Assembly (NCBI GenBank): GCA_049647585.1
Contig: JBARXY010000011.1
Location: 1-64,000 of the forward strand
DNA: 64,000 bases
Reading direction: 5' to 3'
Source: JAGQSZ01 sp049647585
GTDB taxonomy: Bacteria > Actinomycetota > Acidimicrobiia > Acidimicrobiales > Microtrichaceae
This document shows, in pieces, positions 24,967 to 33,751 of this stretch. The first letter of the stretch is position 1. Each line of letters starts with the position of its first letter. The notes under the pieces are model-generated. The model ran no database searches, was not told the origin of the DNA, and saw only the letters and a list, made by a program, of their open reading frames with translations. The position numbers were made by a program, and so were the translations under genes.

Positions 24967-25019
24967 ACCGGATCAGCCGCCTGAACCGGACAGATCTGAA
25001 CCGGATCAGCCGCCTGAAC
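24963..25019. repeat. 24-base direct repeat, period 33, at convergent gene ends
   Basis: The 24-base block beginning CTGAACCGGATCAGCC occurs perfectly at 24963-24986 and 24996-25019. The first copy overlaps the lipoprotein stop codon and the second the last codons of ccmI. It looks like a recent local duplication. Confidence 0.85.
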
Positions 25020-26202
25020 GGTTGGGCACGTTGGGTGCGCTTGGGTCAGGTGGGGTCGTCCCGGCTTCAGTTGACGTGGGCTCGGGTTGGTCCAGGACGG
25101 CCTGGACCTGCTCGGGTCCACCTGTCAAGAACGAGATGGTCGGGCGATCATGCCCCTTCAGAGCTGCAAGATCGGCACGCGCTCCATCGGTATCACCCGA
25201 GGCAGTCCGCAGCGATGCCCGCATCAATAGGGCGTTCGTGTCCCCGGATTCGAAGCCGATGGCCAGGTCGAGCAGTTCCAAGGCCTTCTTCGGGTCCGGC
25301 TTCTCCGCTCCCACCAGGGTGAAGGCCTTTGATACCAGCGCATCGGTATCCCGGGGCGTAGCTGTGAGCACCACGTCGAGGCAGCTGCCAAGCGTCCCGT
25401 AGAAGGCCGAATCCAATTGCTTCTTGCCTTCGCTCTCGGCAGCTGCCGCCTTCCAACAGGCGGTCGTCGCAGGGCTCATGTCGCCGAAGAAGATCTTCTG
25501 TTCAAGTCCCTGCGACTGGAGAACCTGTATGGCCATCGGGCTGGGGTCGTTGGCGTAGAACTTCGAGACCTCTGCCGCTGCCGCTGCGAAGTCACCCTGG
25601 CGGGTCGCAACGACTGCCCGGAACACTCTGACGTCCGAATAGCCGGGGTCGAGTTCGACCACACGATCGAAGTTCTTCGTCGCCTCATCAACCCGTTCTG
25701 CTCGGACCTGTGCCCACCCTTGATACGTGAGGGCCTCAAGGTTGTCGGGTGCCTTCTCCAGGATTTTCTCGTAGCACTTGATGCCCTTCTCGGGCTCCTG
25801 GAAGGACAGGGGCTGACAGGTGGCGAGTTGCTCCCTCAGAGGTCCGGCGGAACCCGTAATGGCGTTGTCACCGCGCTGACCTGAGGTCTTTGCGACAGTT
25901 ATTCCGGCGACGACGGCGAAACCCAGGATGCCGACGAAGATCAGGGCCGCACGTGCCCGACCCATCGTGGGCCGGCGCGCCTGGTCGAGGCTGGACGCGC
26001 CGGCGTCGAGGGCACGGAGCACATCGGCCGCCCGTACCGTGTAGTCGTCCTTCAATGCCTGGTAGTCGACATCGTCCATATCGCCGACGGCGTGTTCGTT
26101 CTCTATGTCCTTGAGCGACGACAACAGGTGGTCGCGCTGTTCCTCAAGGCGGGCAAGCTCATCGAGATCTACGCGGCGGGATTCAGAAGTACCGTCAGCC
26201 AC
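25006..26202 (-). CDS. ccmI: cytochrome c biogenesis TPR protein CcmI/CycH-like
   Basis: A 398-residue membrane-anchored protein. Residues 10-70 match the CcmI N-terminus (LEEQRDHLLSSLKDIENEHAVGDM, in pieces), a single helix follows near 80-105, and the outer part has TPR units (ALTYQGWAQVRAERVDEA; ALLMRASLRTASGDTDGA). CcmI presents unfolded apocytochrome c to the CcmF/H ligase. It is the last gene of the ccm operon and overlaps ccmH by 8 bases. Conservation is low outside the N-terminus and TPRs, so the assignment rests partly on context. The tail is proline-rich. Confidence 0.8.
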   Translation of the reverse strand: MADGTSESRRVDLDELARLEEQRDHLLSSLKDIENEHAVGDMDDVDYQALKDDYTVRAADVLRALDAGASSLDQARRPTMGRARAALIFVGILGFAVVAGITVAKTSGQRGDNAITGSAGPLREQLATCQPLSFQEPEKGIKCYEKILEKAPDNLEALTYQGWAQVRAERVDEATKNFDRVVELDPGYSDVRVFRAVVATRQGDFAAAAAEVSKFYANDPSPMAIQVLQSQGLEQKIFFGDMSPATTACWKAAAAESEGKKQLDSAFYGTLGSCLDVVLTATPRDTDALVSKAFTLVGAEKPDPKKALELLDLAIGFESGDTNALLMRASLRTASGDTDGARADLAALKGHDRPTISFLTGGPEQVQAVLDQPEPTSTEAGTTPPDPSAPNVPNRSGG

Positions 26203-26761
26203 CGGCCGAGTCCTTCAGTTCCTGGTGAGAATGCGATGGGTCGAGCGCTGCGGCCACCAGGTCCTCGTCCTCGACACTTGCAACGCGATCGGATCGAGCC
26301 AGACTCCAGTTCCGAAATGCCATACCCAGAAACAGCATCGCGGCGAAGACGGCAACGACGGGGATGACCCAGACCAGCGCCCCGATTCCGCTCGAGGGAG
26401 GAGTCAGCAGAATGTTGTCGTAGCGCGACGCGAAGAAGTTGAGTATCTCGTCGTTGGTCTTGCCCTTGCCCATCTGTTCGGTGATTTCCTGTCGGAACTG
26501 CACCGCCACAGGAGCCGACGAACTCGCCACCGACTCCCCCACGCACTCGACGCACTTGATCTGGGATGCGATGTTGAACAGGCGGTTCTGGCTGACACCT
26601 TCAGTTGGTGGCGAACCGGCCGACGACACCACGAGCGCCAATGCGATGACCGCCATGAGGGCCCACCAGACCCAACGACGACGCTGACCGTGGGCACTCT
26701 TGCCGGACGGAGTTGCAGAAGGCGTTGCGGGGGCGAGAGCTTCTGTATCGGGTCGACTCAC
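26195..26761 (-). CDS. ccmH: cytochrome c maturation protein CcmH
   Basis: A 188-residue protein with an N-terminal helix, an outer domain and a second helix. The outer domain holds the redox CxxC in IKCVECVGESV, followed by a family-typical helix pattern (VQFRQEITEQMGKGKTNDEI) and the FFASRYDNILLTPP motif. CcmH reduces or holds apocytochrome cysteines for heme attachment. The usual Pro in RCPxCQ is replaced (KCVEC). Start overlaps ccmG by 4 bases and the stop overlaps ccmI by 8. Confidence 0.92.
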   Translation of the reverse strand: MSRPDTEALAPATPSATPSGKSAHGQRRRWVWWALMAVIALALVVSSAGSPPTEGVSQNRLFNIASQIKCVECVGESVASSSAPVAVQFRQEITEQMGKGKTNDEILNFFASRYDNILLTPPSSGIGALVWVIPVVAVFAAMLFLGMAFRNWSLARSDRVASVEDEDLVAAALDPSHSHQELKDSAGG

Positions 26762-27321
26762 GATCCACCCCCATCTGAACCGTCCGCCCCAGACGCACTG
26801 GTCAGCTTCTGGATCTGACCTACGACCTCTTTGTAGGTCACCGGCCCCGCGTACTTGACGACCACGACTCCCGACGGGTCGACCAGGAACGACTCGGGCA
26901 GCTTCTTAAGTCCGAAGTCCAAGCTGATCGGCCCCGTGTCGCCGCCTATCGCCGGCCAGGAACCTCCGTTGTCGGCGAAGAACTTCCTGGCGTTGGCCTC
27001 CGAGTCCTGTGAAACCACGCTCACTATCTGGATCGGTCCGCCGTCGTCCTTGGACAGCTTGCGCAACTCGGGATGCTCGACGACACATGGCGGGCACCAT
27101 GAGGCGAAGAAGTTGACCAGTACCCATTCGCCACGGAGCTTGTCGATGTCGAACTGTTCCCCATCGATGGTCTTTCCGGCCAAGGGCTTCACCAACTGGC
27201 CCAAAAGCGGACTCGTGACCTTGCGCGCATCCTCGCCCTTGGGGCTGACTGCGAAGACCACGACGAGCGCTAGCGCTGCCACTCCGACGATTCCTGCGAC
27301 AAGCGGGGCGCGCCATCTCAT
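26758..27321 (-). CDS. ccmG: thiol:disulfide oxidoreductase CcmG/TlpA type
   Basis: A 187-residue membrane-anchored thioredoxin-fold protein. One N-terminal helix is followed by an outer domain with the active site NFFASWCPPCVVEHP and the cis-proline region KKLPESFLVDPSG, both standard for CcmG/ResA. It keeps apocytochrome CxxCH cysteines reduced. The start at 27321 shares an ATGA with the ccmF stop; the frame continues upstream inside ccmF, where it has no family similarity. Confidence 0.94.
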   Translation of the reverse strand: MRWRAPLVAGIVGVAALALVVVFAVSPKGEDARKVTSPLLGQLVKPLAGKTIDGEQFDIDKLRGEWVLVNFFASWCPPCVVEHPELRKLSKDDGGPIQIVSVVSQDSEANARKFFADNGGSWPAIGGDTGPISLDFGLKKLPESFLVDPSGVVVVKYAGPVTYKEVVGQIQKLTSASGADGSDGGGS

Positions 27322-29276
27322 GCGTTCACCACCGCTTCTATCGGTGAGGGCTCCGAGACCGATTGGAGAGGATCTCGTCGACGTCCCGGGAAGATCGAAA
27401 GGACTGTTCCGATGAGCATCACTAGACCCCCGATCCACAGCCACGTGACCATCGGCCAGACGATGACCCGCAGACCGAGTGAGGCGTCAGAGTCCGTTGG
27501 AGCCCGAGTGATCGCCAACATGATGTCGGAGCGGGGACCCGCCTTGACAGAGGGCGTCGGGATCGTCTGGCCGGACTGCTTGAACCTGTTGAGCCTCGGT
27601 TCGTACACCTGGGAGTCGTTGACCTTTATACGGGCGATCATCGAAAGGCGATTGTCGTAGTCGACCGTCTTGGAGTTCAGGTAGGTGAGCGTGTGCCCTG
27701 CGACCACTGCGGACTGGCCCTCCTCGAGCGAGAACTCCCCCTGGCTCGAAAAGCTCATCGAAGCTGCCAGCGCGACACCCAGGATGATCGTGCCGATGTG
27801 GACGACCATCCCGCCATTGGTCCGCCCTACAAATCCACGCCATCCCTGTCGTCTGGTCGCGAGTGCGATCTGGCGACACGCCGATCCGGCGGCGAACCCA
27901 CCCAGCGCGAAGGCCAGCAGTGGCGTGACACCGGTTGCGCCAAGAAGAATTGCTACTGCAATTGCCCCCACGCCTGCCCAAGCCGGCCACCAGAGCCGAT
28001 CACGTAGGAGTTCCGTCGACGCCTTCCTCCACGGCAGGACCGGGGCAATCGCCATCAGCAGCAGCAACGCCAGGCCCAGAGGCGTAGTCATACGGGTGAA
28101 GTAGGGAGGTCCGACCGAGAGTGCCTCGCCGGTAATCGCCTCGATGATCAAGGGAAATACGGTCCCCAGCAGAACGACGAATGCCAGCCCTGCAAAGGCG
28201 AGGTTGTTGGCCAGGAAAGCCCCCTCGCGCGACAACGGGGAATCGATGCCACCGACCGAGCGGAGTCGATCGCCGCGCCACCCGATCAGTCCGACCGATA
28301 CGACGACTATCAACGCAAAGAATCCCAGCAGGATGGGACCAACCGCACCCGCGGAGAACGCGTGCACCGACTCGACCACTCCGGAGCGTGTCAGGAACGT
28401 TCCCAGAATTGTGAGTGAGAACGTCGCACACAGCAGTGAGAGGTTCCATACCCGAAGCATCCCTCGACGCTCCTGCACCATCACGGAATGGATGAAGGCG
28501 GTCCCCGTTAGCCACGGAAGAAGCGAGGCGTTCTCGACGGGATCCCAGCCCCAGAATCCGCCCCAACCAAGGACCTCGTAGCTCCACCAGGCGCCGAGGA
28601 TGATTCCGGCGGTAAGGAATCCCCAGGCGAAGAGGGTCCAGCGACGGGTTTCCACCAGCCAGCCCTCCCCCACCCTTCCGGTGACCAGGGCTGCGATCGC
28701 GAACGCGAACGGCACGGTGAAGCCGACGTAACCCAGGTAGAGCATCGGAGGGTGGAACGCCATGAGGACGTGGTTCTGGAGCAGGGGATTGGGGCCCGGT
28801 CCATCGAAGCCGGGTGCCGGCGAGTTGGGAGCGAAGGGATTGGCGGCGGTCAGCATCAGTCCGAAGAAGAACACGGCGACCGAGTACATCGTGATGAGCG
28901 CCCAGGTTACGAGCGGGTCATCGAGGCGTTTACGGAACTTGTGTGCAACTGCGACGATGTACCCGGCGAGGATGATTCCCCACAACAGGATCGACCCTTC
29001 GAGGGCGGACCACATAGCCGCGATGTTGAACAGCAGCGGGGTTGTCGACGAACCGTTCTCGGCCACGTAGCGCAGCGTGTAGTCACGCTGGATCAGCCCC
29101 CGCTGCATGGCGATGACCGCAACAACGGCGCCGAGTGCGACGATCAGCGAGTACGACCGGCCCATCTTCGCAAGGTCTGAGCGCTTGGTTCGCACTGCTC
29201 CGACAAGCATGATGATGGCCAGGATCGAGCCGCCGAAGGCGACGATCACTCCGGCCAGTCCGAGGGCTCTGTTCAC
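27318..29276 (-). CDS. ccmF: heme lyase subunit CcmF
   Basis: A 652-residue polytopic membrane protein with about 15 hydrophobic segments. The heme-binding WWD motif is clear (WGGFWGWDPVENASLLPWL), and HDSP-type conserved outer-loop histidines flank it, for example HVLMAFHPPMLYLGY and FIHSVMVQERRG. CcmF takes heme from CcmE and attaches it to apocytochrome c. Normal length for the family. It overlaps ccmE upstream and ccmG downstream by 4 bases each. Confidence 0.96.
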   Translation of the reverse strand: MNRALGLAGVIVAFGGSILAIIMLVGAVRTKRSDLAKMGRSYSLIVALGAVVAVIAMQRGLIQRDYTLRYVAENGSSTTPLLFNIAAMWSALEGSILLWGIILAGYIVAVAHKFRKRLDDPLVTWALITMYSVAVFFFGLMLTAANPFAPNSPAPGFDGPGPNPLLQNHVLMAFHPPMLYLGYVGFTVPFAFAIAALVTGRVGEGWLVETRRWTLFAWGFLTAGIILGAWWSYEVLGWGGFWGWDPVENASLLPWLTGTAFIHSVMVQERRGMLRVWNLSLLCATFSLTILGTFLTRSGVVESVHAFSAGAVGPILLGFFALIVVVSVGLIGWRGDRLRSVGGIDSPLSREGAFLANNLAFAGLAFVVLLGTVFPLIIEAITGEALSVGPPYFTRMTTPLGLALLLLMAIAPVLPWRKASTELLRDRLWWPAWAGVGAIAVAILLGATGVTPLLAFALGGFAAGSACRQIALATRRQGWRGFVGRTNGGMVVHIGTIILGVALAASMSFSSQGEFSLEEGQSAVVAGHTLTYLNSKTVDYDNRLSMIARIKVNDSQVYEPRLNRFKQSGQTIPTPSVKAGPRSDIMLAITRAPTDSDASLGLRVIVWPMVTWLWIGGLVMLIGTVLSIFPGRRRDPLQSVSEPSPIEAVVNA

Positions 29277-29830
29277 CCTGCGGACCCGTTGCGGTTCTTG
29301 ACGTCCGTTTCGGCGTCCTTAAGCCGATCCGAATGCTTCTCGTCGTAGTTGTTGTCGTGGCGGATGATGATTTCGTCGCTGTGGAAGTCATCGCCTACGA
29401 ACTCGCCCTCGAGTACCACGGGAATCTCGGAGGAGAACAACTCCGGCGGAGCCCCCTTGTGGGTGACATGCACCTGTGCGTCGCCGTACGCAACGGTGAA
29501 GTCCACTCCGTCGGCCGACTGCTTGATCGATCCTTCGATCACGTTGCCCTGCATGCGGAAGCGTTTGCCGTCGATCTCGGCCTTCTTCACGACTGCCTCA
29601 TCGACGTTGTAATAGAACATCGAAGCATCGCTCAGACCCTTGAAGATGATCCCGCCGAGAACTGCGATCAGTATCGCGATTCCTCCGATGGCAATCAGTT
29701 TGCGGCCACTCGAAACCGAACCGCCCCGAGGTTTGCTGGCTGGCCGTGGAGTTACATCCAGGCCCCCGGAGGTCGCGTCCTGCGATTCCTCGTCATCAGC
29801 ACCGCCACCGAGCGGCGACCGGGGGTTCAC
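29273..29830 (-). CDS. ccmE: heme chaperone CcmE
   Basis: A 185-residue protein with one N-terminal membrane helix and a periplasmic-type beta barrel. The covalent heme site is the classical HxxxY, seen as RHDNNYDEK, not the CxxxY variant. Other family marks are FYYNVDEAV and GNVIEGSI. The GTG at 29830 is preferred: GGAGG lies 5 bases upstream and it overlaps the ccmD stop by 4 bases. An unusually long, acidic, proline- and glycine-containing cytoplasmic tail (about 45 residues) precedes the helix. Confidence 0.93.
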   Translation of the reverse strand: MNPRSPLGGGADDEESQDATSGGLDVTPRPASKPRGGSVSSGRKLIAIGGIAILIAVLGGIIFKGLSDASMFYYNVDEAVVKKAEIDGKRFRMQGNVIEGSIKQSADGVDFTVAYGDAQVHVTHKGAPPELFSSEIPVVLEGEFVGDDFHSDEIIIRHDNNYDEKHSDRLKDAETDVKNRNGSAG

Positions 29831-29961
29831 ATCCACCTCCGCTGTTCGGGTGGGACGACCCGGGACAGCTTGCGTCCCCGGAGAATCACGCTGAGCCCGT
29901 AGCCCCCGACCGCTCCGAACGTAACCACCCACGCGAGTGCGATGTACAGATTGGTGCTCAC
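29827..29961 (-). CDS. ccmD: CcmD-like heme exporter small membrane protein
   Basis: A 44-residue frame with GTG start and GGGAG seven bases upstream. One hydrophobic helix (YIALAWVVTFGAVGGYG) is followed by a basic cytoplasmic end (RGRKLSR), the CcmD layout. The start overlaps the ccmC stop and the stop overlaps the ccmE start, both by 4 bases. In known systems CcmD holds heme-loaded CcmE on CcmC so that CcmAB can release it. Assignment rests on position, size and topology. Confidence 0.85.
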   Translation of the reverse strand: MSTNLYIALAWVVTFGAVGGYGLSVILRGRKLSRVVPPEQRRWM

Positions 29962-30728
29962 GAAGAGACTCCCTTCGGGTTGGTGCTTTCAAGTCTGCGT
30001 TCAGCCAAGGCAACTTCGAATTCGACGTCGGCCGCGCGCTCTGCGAGGAAGGCGACCCGGAACCGATGGACCAGAAGCCAGGCGAACACCAGGATTCCGG
30101 CGATCATCGACGTGTACATGGCGAACAGTTGGGTACCGCCCATGTTGGGATCGATGGTGCCGAGCACGGTCTCGGCCTGGTGGAGTCCCCGCCACCAGTC
30201 GACCGCCTTGTGAACGATGGGGATATTGACCACGGCCACAAGCCCGACGACAGCACACCTGGTTGCCCGGGTGCGGGCGTCGGCTGGAACCTGGCGAACC
30301 GCCAAGTAGCCGAGATACATGATCAGCAGCACCGCTGATGTGGTCAGGCGTGGCTCCCAGCGCCAGAAGACGCCCCAGGTCACCTTGCCCCAGAGCGCAC
30401 CGTCGATGATCGTCACCGCAAAGAACAGGACGCCGATCTCGGCAGATGCTGCGGCCAACAGGTCCCAGAACTCGCTGCGCTTCCACAGGTACATCACCGA
30501 GCCGACAGCGGTCACGATGAACGCCATGTACGCGGCCAGGACAGTCGGCACGTGCAGGTAGATGATGCGGATGGTGTTCTCGAGCTGGGCGTCGGGGGCG
30601 CTGATTATCAACCCGTACACCCCTCCCAGACCCACGGCGATCAGGGCGGCGATTCCCAGGGCGCGTGTCCCGACCGAACCCGTACCGGACGCGGCCTTGC
30701 CACGATCGGCAACCGCTGGTGATGTCAT
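29958..30728 (-). CDS. ccmC: heme handling protein CcmC
   Basis: A 256-residue membrane protein with six predicted helices. The WWD-type motif reads WGVFWRWEPRLT, and conserved histidines occur in YLHVPTV and PIVHKAVDWW. CcmC loads heme onto CcmE. The ATG at 30728 has GGAGG four bases upstream and overlaps the ccmB stop. WEPRL in place of the usual WDARL is a mild change. Confidence 0.95.
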   Translation of the reverse strand: MTSPAVADRGKAASGTGSVGTRALGIAALIAVGLGGVYGLIISAPDAQLENTIRIIYLHVPTVLAAYMAFIVTAVGSVMYLWKRSEFWDLLAAASAEIGVLFFAVTIIDGALWGKVTWGVFWRWEPRLTTSAVLLIMYLGYLAVRQVPADARTRATRCAVVGLVAVVNIPIVHKAVDWWRGLHQAETVLGTIDPNMGGTQLFAMYTSMIAGILVFAWLLVHRFRVAFLAERAADVEFEVALAERRLESTNPKGVSS

Positions 30729-31393
30729 GAATCCTCCAGAAGCGGTCGGAACAGGATTGAACCGAGCGCCAGATACAACAGGGCGAACAGGGCGAGAAGT
30801 GCGGCCCATGGCCAGCCACTGACAGCTTCGCGCTCAAGTGACACTTCGAACCCACGGCTAGCTGAGATCAACACAGGCGCCAATAGGGGCAGCAGCAGCA
30901 GAGGCAGTAACGTGTCCCTGCTCCGTAGACGTGCTGCCAGTGCGCCGTAGATGGATCCGGACGCCGCAATTCCGACTGTCGTGACGATCGCGATCACGAT
31001 CAACAGCGGTAGGCCAACCAGTTCGGTGTCGTAGAAAACTGCCACACCGAAGGCCAGCACCACCTCGAGTGCGAGCAGTTGCACCACGAGTGCCGCGACC
31101 TTGCCGAAGAAGATCGATGCCGGAGCCATGCCCGATAGTCGCAGGGCTTCGAGGATTCCGTCCTCCGCCTCTACACCGAAGCTCCGCTGAAGTGTGAGTA
31201 CCGACGAGAACAGGACAGTCACCCAGAACAGGCCAGGGGTGGCCTTGCGGAGCACTCCCCTGTCCGGATCCAGAGCGAAAGCGAACAACAACAGAACGAG
31301 TACCGCGAACGGCAGTACCTGGGCGATGCCGATACGGGACCGACGCTCCAGGCGCAGATCCTTGGCGGCCACCAGTAGCGCGTCCCTGATCAT
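30725..31393 (-). CDS. ccmB: heme exporter permease CcmB
   Basis: A 222-residue six-helix membrane subunit (LPFAVLVLLLFAFAL; LPLLLLPLLAPVLI). The conserved QRSFGVEAEDGILEAL segment after helix 2 is the family signature and probably contacts CcmA. CcmAB uses ATP to release holo-CcmE from CcmC and CcmD. It overlaps ccmA and ccmC by 4 bases each. Confidence 0.94.
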   Translation of the reverse strand: MIRDALLVAAKDLRLERRSRIGIAQVLPFAVLVLLLFAFALDPDRGVLRKATPGLFWVTVLFSSVLTLQRSFGVEAEDGILEALRLSGMAPASIFFGKVAALVVQLLALEVVLAFGVAVFYDTELVGLPLLIVIAIVTTVGIAASGSIYGALAARLRSRDTLLPLLLLPLLAPVLISASRGFEVSLEREAVSGWPWAALLALFALLYLALGSILFRPLLEDS

Positions 31394-32061
31394 GGGGCCA
31401 CCACCTCGGACTCGATCGAGTCGGGATCCAGTACGACGCCGCCCGAAAGGTTGACGGTGCGGTCAGCCACGCCTTCGGCCCGGTCCAATTCATGGGAGGC
31501 GAACAAGACCGTCGCGCCACTTGCTGCGGCCTCCCTGATCAGGTCATCGATCGTGTCGCGCCCGGCGGCATCGAGTCCGGCGTGGGGTTCGTCCAACAAC
31601 CAGAGTTCCGGACGACGACAGACCATCGACGCGAACGAGACTCTTCGCCTCTGTCCCGCCGAAAGGGCGCGAACCGGCAGGTCCAACAGCCGCGAGGCCA
31701 CCCCGAGCCGATCGAGTGCCGCACGGCCGTCCGAAACCGAGGCTCCCGATGCCCGCGCCCAGAAGTCGACGTTCTCAACCACCGTGAGGTCCTCGTAGAG
31801 AAACGTCGCATGTCCCAGCAGGCCGACCCGGCGGCGAACTGCGCTGCGGTTCTTCACCAGATCTTCTCCCAGCACCTCGACCGTCCCAGACGAAATCGGC
31901 ATGAGCCCGGCGCAGACTCTGAGCAGCGTGGTCTTTCCGGCGCCGTTGTGACCGCGCAGAAGCACGACCTGGCCAGCGAAGACATCAAGGTCGGCGCCTG
32001 CAAGTGCAGGAAAACGGCCGATCATTGCGACCGCGGATCGAAGACGGACTATCTGGTCCAA
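31390..32061 (-). CDS. ccmA: heme exporter ATP-binding protein CcmA
   Basis: A 223-residue ABC ATPase. Walker A is GHNGAGKTTLLR, the signature is LSAGQRRRVSFA, Walker B is LWLLDEPHAGLD, and the H-loop is FASHEL. It powers CcmB in the release of heme-loaded CcmE. The first gene of the operon. The start is uncertain: the frame is open to 32232, but the domain begins just after the TTG at 32061 and the region further upstream is proline- and arginine-rich; an ATG at 32022 would clip the first strand. Confidence 0.9.
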   Translation of the reverse strand: MDQIVRLRSAVAMIGRFPALAGADLDVFAGQVVLLRGHNGAGKTTLLRVCAGLMPISSGTVEVLGEDLVKNRSAVRRRVGLLGHATFLYEDLTVVENVDFWARASGASVSDGRAALDRLGVASRLLDLPVRALSAGQRRRVSFASMVCRRPELWLLDEPHAGLDAAGRDTIDDLIREAAASGATVLFASHELDRAEGVADRTVNLSGGVVLDPDSIESEVVAP

Positions 32062-32218
32062 GACAACTGGTCCAAAGCAGGAGGGGGCGCTACGCAGACC
32101 GGGATGGTCCTCCAGAGCCACAACACGGTACCGGCTGGGCAGTGTCGGGGGCCAAGGCGCCTGAGGAGACTTGCGGACGGTGTGGAGCAAATCGCTCGAA
32201 TACCGGTACGGTTGGCGC

Positions 32219-33175
32219 GTGTTCGGACGCATTTTGAGTGGTTTGGGTAGGGCCTTGATAATTGCCGGGGTACTCGTCCTCGGTTTCGTGGGGTATCAGC
32301 TCTGGGGAACGAGCGTCGAGGCATCGCGGGGGCAGTCGGACCTCAAGGTGTCGCTCGCCGCTGATCTCGGCGAGTCCGATGTGTCACGCGTGAATCTGAC
32401 GGACCTGACCAAGGCGCTCGCCAAGAACGAGCCCGAGACTGCACCCGCGATGGAGGCACCGCCCGAGGGCGAGGCTCTCGGTGTCATTTCGATCCCTCGA
32501 ATCGATCTGAAGCAGATCATCATTTCGGGGGTGGGTCGTGCGGATCTGAAGAAGGGTCCGGGTCATTATCCGGGGACTCCGATGCCCGGCCAGGCCGGAA
32601 ACGCAGCAATCGCAGGCCACAGAACGACCTACGGAGCACCGTTCAACAGGATCGACGAACTGATCCCCGGCGACGAGATCGTCGTTTCGACCCGCCAGGG
32701 CGAGTTCACCTACCAGGTGATCCCGGCCCCAGGTCAGAAGGAGCAGGCCTGGTACGCGGTCAAGCCGAACCAGGTCGAAGTTCTCGACAACATGGGCGAC
32801 AACCGGTTGACCCTCACCGCCTGCCATCCGAAGTACTCGGCCAAGGAGCGCATCATCGTGCAGGCCGTACTGAAGACGCCCGCAGCCCAGACGGCCGTGG
32901 CGGCCGTACCGGCATCGACGACTGCCAAGCCCACCTCGGGTGCCGACACGGTCTCGCGGACCGCCGAACAGTTCGATGAAGGTCTGAGCGGAGATTCCTC
33001 TGCGTTGCTACCTGCGTTGTTGTTCGGACTCGGGGCGGCAGTCGTTGCAGGGCTGGCAGCATTTATAAAGAAGTACACAAACCCTTGGGCGGCATGGGTG
33101 GTCGCCACTCCGGCGATCTTGGTCCTCATCTGGTTCGGATACGTCTACATGGACCGCTACCTTCCGACGCTGTGA
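32219..33175 (+). CDS. class E sortase
   Basis: A 318-residue membrane transpeptidase. An N-terminal helix (LGRALIIAGVLVLGFVGY) leads to the sortase barrel with His134 in AIAGHRTTYGAPF, Cys202 in LTLTACHPKYS and Arg211. The TACHP form fits the actinobacterial class E group that recognises LAxTG-like signals. The C-terminal extension has two more membrane helices, giving an unusual multi-anchor topology. No sorting-signal protein was seen in the window. GTG at 32219 has a weak ribosome binding site, so the start is less certain. It ends in a GTGA overlap with the following lipoprotein gene. Confidence 0.9.
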   Translation: MFGRILSGLGRALIIAGVLVLGFVGYQLWGTSVEASRGQSDLKVSLAADLGESDVSRVNLTDLTKALAKNEPETAPAMEAPPEGEALGVISIPRIDLKQIIISGVGRADLKKGPGHYPGTPMPGQAGNAAIAGHRTTYGAPFNRIDELIPGDEIVVSTRQGEFTYQVIPAPGQKEQAWYAVKPNQVEVLDNMGDNRLTLTACHPKYSAKERIIVQAVLKTPAAQTAVAAVPASTTAKPTSGADTVSRTAEQFDEGLSGDSSALLPALLFGLGAAVVAGLAAFIKKYTNPWAAWVVATPAILVLIWFGYVYMDRYLPTL

Positions 33176-33741
33176 GGCCACGCCCGGCGAGGCCGACCAT
33201 TCTGGTGGGAATGCTGCTGCTGACCATCTGTCTCACCGCCTGGCTGACGGGCTGTGGTGGGTCCAGCCCAAACGACTCGGACGCCGCCGATACCCCCGCG
33301 TCGACGCCGAGTTCGACGTCGACCACCGTGCGGACAGGGCCCCCGCCGGGGTCCGAACTGGGCGGAATCGTCGACCTTGATTCCGGCAACTGCTTCGACC
33401 CAGTGACGGACCCGGGTTCCTCCGACCGGGCCGTATGGAAGCTCAACTGTGGCGATCCCCACACCTACGAGGTGTTCGCCGTCATCGACTACGACGCCAA
33501 GGGCTCCGGAGGAGGCATGCCCTATCCGGGCGTCCCCGCGGTTCAGGACTGGTCGGAGCAGATGTGTTATGCCCAGTTCGAGCCGTTCGTGGGAGTCCGT
33601 TGGACCATCTCGGAACTCGACATAAAGACCTGGTGGCCCTCGAACGAGTCGTGGGACCAGGGCGATCGACAGGTTCTCTGCACGGTCATGTCGACCGACG
33701 GATCACGACTTGCAGGCACCGAGCGGGGCTCAAAGCACTGA
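33172..33741 (+). CDS. lipoprotein with septum-formation-like domain
   Basis: A 189-residue exported protein. The hydrophobic signal ends in a lipobox LTGC, followed by a serine/threonine-rich linker (TPASTPSSTSTT). The folded part contains GNCFDPV and LNCGDPHTYEVFAVIDY, with later MCYAQFEPFVG, the pattern of the actinobacterial Septum_form family. Four cysteines probably form disulfides. The GTG at 33172 overlaps the sortase stop, so the two are translationally coupled and may act together at the cell surface. It lacks a sorting signal, so it is probably not the sortase substrate. Confidence 0.75.
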   Translation: MRPRPARPTILVGMLLLTICLTAWLTGCGGSSPNDSDAADTPASTPSSTSTTVRTGPPPGSELGGIVDLDSGNCFDPVTDPGSSDRAVWKLNCGDPHTYEVFAVIDYDAKGSGGGMPYPGVPAVQDWSEQMCYAQFEPFVGVRWTISELDIKTWWPSNESWDQGDRQVLCTVMSTDGSRLAGTERGSKH

Positions 33742-33751
33742 GCTTTCGAGC

